Source: Atopsyche davidsoni (lineage: Eukaryota; Arthropoda; Insecta; Trichoptera; Hydrobiosidae). From it: 64,000 nucleotides of DNA. The position numbers and the translations under genes were made by a program. Below are positions 58,621-64,000 of this stretch, piece after piece. Location: positions 7,254,001 to 7,318,000 of the forward strand of contig JAILWY010000006.1 of NCBI GenBank assembly GCA_022113835.1. The letters run 5' to 3'. Under the pieces are notes generated by a model, which was not told the origin of the DNA, searched no databases, and saw only the letters and a program-made list of their open reading frames with translations. The stretch's first letter is position 1; every line of letters begins with the position of its first letter.

Positions 58621-58624
58621 TGAA

Positions 58625-58740
58625 CGAAGTCGATTTCTCATGGAGTCAGCAAGGGGCGGTCTACTGGACCCGCGGGGCAGTACTTTGTCGTCTAGTCCGG
58701 AATGCTCTTTACAGACAACTTATTCCGGTATAAAATAGAC
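58625..58740. other. GC-richer patch
   Basis: Contains AAGGGGCGGTCTACTGGACC and CGCGGGGCAGTAC, with TCCGGAATGC nearby. No gene evidence. Confidence 0.3.
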
Positions 58741-60830
58741 ACTGTCTTAACTGTTGAAAAACTACTAAAATATATAATTTTTTGAATAGGGTTCTAATAA
58801 ATAAAGAAATTATTCTGACTTGTGAGTGATATTATTATAATTACTTGTCATATACCACTCAATCCGTTTTATCAAATTATAAGTTTATCTTTAGTAATAT
58901 TAGTCAGTAATCAAATAATACGACCAAGGCTTAGAAAAAACACGTTTTTTTGAAAATCTATTGGTTCAAACAATAAAAAATTTCAAATCACATGTTATGT
59001 GACTGACCATGGTAAAAGTTGAATTATTTCTAAATGCCTTCAACTGCCTTGTTATTTACCCTTTCCCTTGTGCCCTCTCCTCTTACATAATAGTGCGGGT
59101 ATAAACTACTTATATCTTTTGAGCTTGGGCGTCTTTACTTTATGGAGTATAACAAAAATAAATATAAGTTTTCCAAAGCAAAACCGCTGTATTAAATATA
59201 TTAGGAGAGCACTAATGAAGATGCTCCGGGAAAATCTTTGTTTTAGTCGAAACTTAAACACATTTTGATCTAGTAACACATGAGTATTAAGTGAATGATT
59301 ATTTAGTAAACATTAGATGTATGTACAGTTAATTAGACATACAAAAAATAAAAATCTTTCACTCAGTTTGTGTTAAATTTAATAATTTAGTCATAAAGAC
59401 GCACATATAGATATTACTCGTGGCACTTTAGTATAGTTTTGACAAAAAATAATTCGTATATTTCAAATTTGTTGGATGTCTCTTTAAAGTACGTCAATAC
59501 TTTAAATTAATATCTTTAAAAATTCAAGGAGTTTCTAAATAATGATATTCATTGTAATAATACGTATCGAAAAGCATAAAATAAGAATGGTAAGATCAAA
59601 AAAAAAAATTAAAAAGTGAGTGTGAGTCAAATCAGATAGCATGCAATAATATATTTTTTTAAAAGCATGAGCTATTATTTGATATAAATACTTTGGCGAT
59701 TTTAAAATACTTGACGTCAAATGAGTTATTTGTTCATTAAATAAAGGTCTATCTCCAATTTAATCATTTTATTTATAAACTCTGACTCTTTTTTCACACT
59801 ATTAAACTAGAAGAAAGATTCTCTATTAAATTTTACACACATAAATATAATTTTAAAATTTATTACATGGATGACCCACATTTTTTACATAAATAAAACA
59901 AAACACGTTATATATAGGTGAGCTACATTTCGGTGTATTCTATTCCAGTAACATATTGAAACATATAATGAAAAAGTGTTCGGGTTGTTGGGCTTCCCTT
60001 GTACGGCGGTTGTCCCAAAAGGCTCGATACAAAAGCTATCGAAAATTGTGAACTTGTTACGTTCCCTTTGGAGAATAAAATATGTGGACGGGAAATTGTG
60101 GGCAAACTCTTGATTTTCAGCCGTGTTTTTTATTGTCGAGATCCACAAGAAATCCGAGAAGTTTACAATTTTCTTTTATATTCTTATAAAGAAGTTATCA
60201 AAAGTAACAATGGATGTCCTCGGGGGTGCAATTATCGCGGTGATATTTTACTTCAAGCACACTGATAAAAATTTCAGCGGAATTTATATTTTTATAAGTA
60301 ACCAAACTCTTCAATAAATGTGAACGTATAATAGCTGGAATATTTTAATTAAATACTTAATCGTATATCTTAGAAAAATAATATCAATTAATGCTGTACA
60401 TTTTAGTATGCGCATATACAAAATTATTGATTTTGGTTTATTTCAAGAAATTATTATTATTACAGAAAATGAAAATCTTAAAACGCATCGGTGAATTGGT
60501 TAAATACGTACGCATCGTGAATGCTACATAGCTTTTTAAATTTATAGTGATACATTTTTCGATTAAATAATATTTTTCTACTTAAGAATGATATTGTAGA
60601 TTTTATAAAAATTTGTGCATTTATAGTAAATGGAAAATTTATATCTTGGTTTTTTGTGTTATTGAAAATACTTTTCTGTTATATACACACAAGAATATAG
60701 CACATTGTATATAAACAAGAATTAATAATTTACAGTGAATAAAATCGATTTGAGTTGTGTGAAATTCACTGAAAATAAATTTCAGTAGGTGGTATTAAAG
60801 AGCAGATCTAATAATAGAAATCACTAGAGA
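58741..60830. other. AT-rich noncoding stretch
   Basis: Short overlapping frames on both strands at 59885-60317 reflect a locally lower stop density. No protein is recognised. Confidence 0.4.
59712..59719. promoter_or_regulatory. perfect CRE octamer TGACGTCA
   Basis: Third exact TGACGTCA in the window, here inside TTGACGTCAA, which is a 10-bp perfect palindrome. Confidence 0.25.
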
Positions 60831-60834
60831 TGTT

Positions 60835-61065
60835 AACAGTAGACCGAGCCTCTGAATTCCTTGTGCGGTTGATTTCTCGGTCTGGAGAATTAGGGGCAGC
60901 GGAGGTTGCAGGTAGTGTCGAGTGACCCAGAACAAATCACCCCGAAATGCTATTGAGCGAGTAATGGAAAATGTGGAGAGCTATAGGTGATTCCTGGAAA
61001 TTAGATTCAACCACTACTCAGTGATTAAGTTTTCTATCCGGCGGAATAAAGACTCTTCTTGTAGC
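60835..61065. other. GC-richer patch
   Basis: Contains GACCGAGCCTC, GGGGCAGCGGAGG and TCCGGCGG. All frames are interrupted. Confidence 0.3.
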
Positions 61066-63270
61066 TTATTGATCGTTGATTATTATTTACACAGGAGAGT
61101 AGGCTCGTTGTGAATATAACAATTTTGTAAAGGTTGAATAACTATTCAATACTTTATACACGCAATCCATAAACACCGTTACACCTGCATTTAAAAACTT
61201 GCAATAGTTATAAAGATACTCGTAAATTTTCTCACTTAGAAAACTGCCATCTCTTTAATGTTAAAACTCCTTTGTTCATTTTCTCATGTAGTCATGGGAT
61301 AAAATAAAGCTTTTTTTAAGCTAGTAAAGCTCGATCACTTGCTCTTCGGAAAGATTCGAAGGACATGATAGAACTGTTACGGACTTTGATAGTTTTTTTT
61401 TTTGGCTTGGAGAGGTCCGAGTGGTCGGAGTTTTTCAAAATAAAGCAGTTTCCTTCTTTAGTCAAATAATCATTTTGATTAAAAAAATAAGCTTTGAATA
61501 GTCAATAACTGTATTTCTATTTTAATATCACTAAATTTTGTTAAAACGAGTTTAGTTATACTACAGGTTATAAAATATAAAAAATGGTTTAAAAAGATAT
61601 GGTTTTGAAAAAATACCTAAAAAAAATAATCTGTGTTGGCATTTTTTTTAAAAATATTTTTGCCTGAGTAAACAACATGAGAGAGGACGCCATTGGATTT
61701 TAGATTGGTATAAAATTTTAGATTTTTTGCTGTTATATTAGCTCCTTGATATAAAAATAGAATAGCCATCGTATAAAAAGTCTCACATCGTTTATTTCAA
61801 CTGCCAAAATACAGATCGAAAATCTCGCGCACCGAATACAGAACTTGCGGGAGCACAAGATACATTGGGTGGGTGGTACTTGTGATAGAACCAATAAGGT
61901 AACCGATGAAAATTTAATCAAATACTATACCCAGTACACTTCTCTGCAGTGGTAGTCGCATATCACCACCAGCGGAGAAACACAATTTGGATTGCGGGAA
62001 CTCCGATCACAACAAAACAGTCGCAAAAAAGTAATTAACTTCGCAGAACAGAAATAAAAACCTAGGAACAATAATCAGAATTTAATACTTTGATTTATTA
62101 AAAACGAGAATCCGCATTCTCAATTTCACTTTAATAATTCAAAGCGTTACATTTGTTAAAATTCAACCGCTGATCTAATAATAGTATTATTAAAGCAATT
62201 ATAATAATATTTTAAGTACAAATTTATTTTAAATTGTAACATTGTGATTTCGGTGATTCAATATTGCTGTCCATAATTTCTAAATATCTCAAGTTTAATA
62301 AGATAAAATAAATATTAAAATTGGTGTATAAGAAATAGGTTCGTGTGTATCTCGACAGAAACAAAGAAAAACTCATCAATTTTTACTCGTTGTTGAATAC
62401 GCAGCCTCAGCTGATTTTCTATCCATCATCATATTTTATTTAATAATTTTCGCTTCTTCGCTTCGAAAATGTAACTGATATACACACAGTATAATTTGCG
62501 CTTACAAAGACATACACAAATAAAAAATACAGTTTTTATTTAAATGTAATATTGGTATAAAGGATTCCTTTGCTTTATGCGTTGTACATTTTTCGGTTTT
62601 TACACCTGATGGGTTTGTACAGTTAGTATCGTTCATAATTGTATCAAAAAGCACGGATGATTCTCCCTTTCTTTAGACGCCGTCAAAACCCTTTCACGTT
62701 ATCAACTTGTCGGAATGAACTTCAGGAGTCATCAAAGTGGAAGTGCAAGTAGTTAGTAGCAGTGAGAAATGCCTAATAGTTCTAATGAGCTTTCTAAGAA
62801 TTCGGAATTAAAATCACTGAAATAGAAGCAATCAACTCGTGTGCATTAACTCTCCGACTTCTACTCAAAGCACTGCGTTTTGATTTACTTGTTTAAAATT
62901 TGTGATACCTTTAGTATGGTTGAACAATAACGTTTCCTTGTTCTCAATTAAATTTTAGTAGAAAACAAGCAATTTTATACTGAATGGACTCCTTTGGTGA
63001 ATATGAAAATATGTTTTTTCATAAAGCGATTTTTCATTATATCATAATATGACATAGTTTTTTGGTTGTTTTATAATATATATTGAAGTGATTTTTGATT
63101 GAGCATTGTTTATTATTTGTTGTATTGTACCCCAATGATGATCATCATAATAAAAATCTCAAATGGGAAGAGTTGTTATATTTTAATTAAATTTATTTTA
63201 AATATTTTTTGACAAATATTTTAAAAATTTATAATGTAGTCAAAATATGCAGTTTCCTTAAACGAAAATT
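61066..63270. other. AT-rich noncoding stretch
   Basis: No gene or repeat family supported. Confidence 0.45.
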
Positions 63271-63274
63271 AAGG

Positions 63275-63490
63275 GATAAGGGGGTGGGTCGTGTGTGAGC
63301 GGCGTGTTCGGGGGTAGTTGGGGTTACCTGCGGCTGTTACGCATTATTTGCGGCGGCTATTACAAGAACGAAACGGAATTTATTATTACACCTGTGCAAT
63401 CCCTTATTCGCGTAATGTGATGTACACCTGACAGTGGTACATTTTAATTTCCGCCAACAGCTCACACGTAAATGCTGTTATGCTTTTAGA
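63275..63490. other. GC-richer island near window end
   Basis: Starts with GGGGGTGGGTCGTGTGTGAGC and continues through TGCGGCTGTTACGC, GCGGCGGC and ACACCTGACAG. On the minus strand GCAG|GTAACC resembles a donor (about 63328), but every frame upstream of it is closed. Confidence 0.35.
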
Positions 63491-63853
63491 ATAATATATT
63501 TCTAAAGAGTATTTTGACTACGAAGCAAGCGGATGTAATATAATCTTAAAAAATATCGGTATATTAATTTAAGTTTTTACTCTAGAACAAAAAGTAAAAT
63601 TAAACACATAGTTCACGTTTATAATATGTAATATCATTTTGTATATAAAGCAGTGTGAGAGCATTCAATATACGCAGAACTGAATAAGAATGTGGTTAAT
63701 TTCTGAAACAAAGAGCCATTACACATTTTTTTTGTTTGAGACATAAACCAAGCTCTCTAGTTTTTAATACTAATACTTAACTCTTTGAATTTACAAATTT
63801 TGCTAATTAAACGCCTTCACAGCACGCCACGTATATAAAACTACATGCGAATA

Positions 63854-63888
63854 AAATTACACCATGTACTTTCTGTCAAAAATATTTA
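63854..63888 (+). repeat. fragment matching the end of foldback family B
   Basis: About 29 of 35 bases match the terminal block at 15340-15375, ending in CTGTCAAAAATATT. Nothing of the arms or centre is present, so it is either an end fragment or a chance match. Confidence 0.35.
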
Positions 63889-64000
63889 ATATATTATATG
63901 TATAAGTGTGTATAAAGCAAAGCGCGAGGTCGATGTCAATGACATGTGATTCTAAAATGGTACCAAAATAAATGATATATCACGAAACATACAAAAACTT

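Noticed and set aside
62675..62715. Possible further family B foldback centre (CCTTTCACGTTATCAAC)
   Set aside because: Similar words are present but the order and hairpin are not, and no arms flank them.
1..64000. CRISPR arrays, bacterial operons, or integrated viral genes
   Set aside because: No regularly spaced direct repeats, no ribosome-binding or operon structure, and no frame resembling viral proteins was seen.

Overview
This window looks like AT-rich nuclear DNA from an arthropod, most likely an insect. The evidence is a decayed Tc1/mariner transposase of the insect type, tRNA-headed SINEs, a TTAA-flanked piggyBac-type miniature element, foldback repeats, and a complete lack of bacterial gene organisation. 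I find no intact protein-coding gene. Nearly all open frames are as short as expected by chance in such AT-rich DNA. The only recognisable coding relic is a mariner transposase broken by several stops and frameshifts (821-1816). The species and host gene cannot be named from sequence alone; the window may be a gene desert or lie in very large introns.

Layout. 0.66-1.88 kb: mariner relic with terminal inverted repeats, inserted in a TA-rich tract and followed by a (TA)n microsatellite. 7.65-7.79 kb: foldback element of family A. 10.57-10.95 kb: two copies of a tRNA-headed SINE joined head to head as an inverted dimer. 14.3-16.1 kb: repeated TAACG motifs, GC-rich patches and a G-rich tract. 15.17-15.38 and 16.46-16.59 kb: two copies of foldback family B. 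18.48-18.70 kb: a near-perfect 217-bp palindrome (family D). 30.4-31.6 kb: a cluster of repeats (SINE tail, piggyBac-type MITE, longer SINE, decayed A-like module). 34.04-34.25 kb: another SINE copy. 35.18-35.43 kb: an imperfect tandem duplication. From 36 kb to the end: AT-rich DNA broken by GC-richer islands, a few splice-site-flanked segments, and one TATA-like promoter candidate near 52.85 kb.

The most interesting signal is a small RNA-like module found at five loci in three sequence families (7.7, 15.2, 16.5, 18.55 and 31.57 kb). Each has a CUGANGA-type block, one extra U, a hairpin whose two sides differ in sequence between families yet remain largely complementary, then GAAAC or a decayed version. 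In most copies a short self-complementary block follows (ACTAGT, ACCGGT or ACGT). This is the layout of a minimal type I hammerhead ribozyme, and self-complementary helix III sequences would suit dimeric hammerheads such as those described for newt satellite DNA and Penelope-like retroelements. The minus-strand copy at 18.53-18.58 kb keeps the core residues. The extra U between the core and helix II makes catalytic activity an open question.

A second theme is a series of discrete GC-richer islands in the AT-rich background. Several contain CGGAAGT or other binding-site-like words. They may be conserved regulatory elements, but nothing here proves that without comparison to a related genome.
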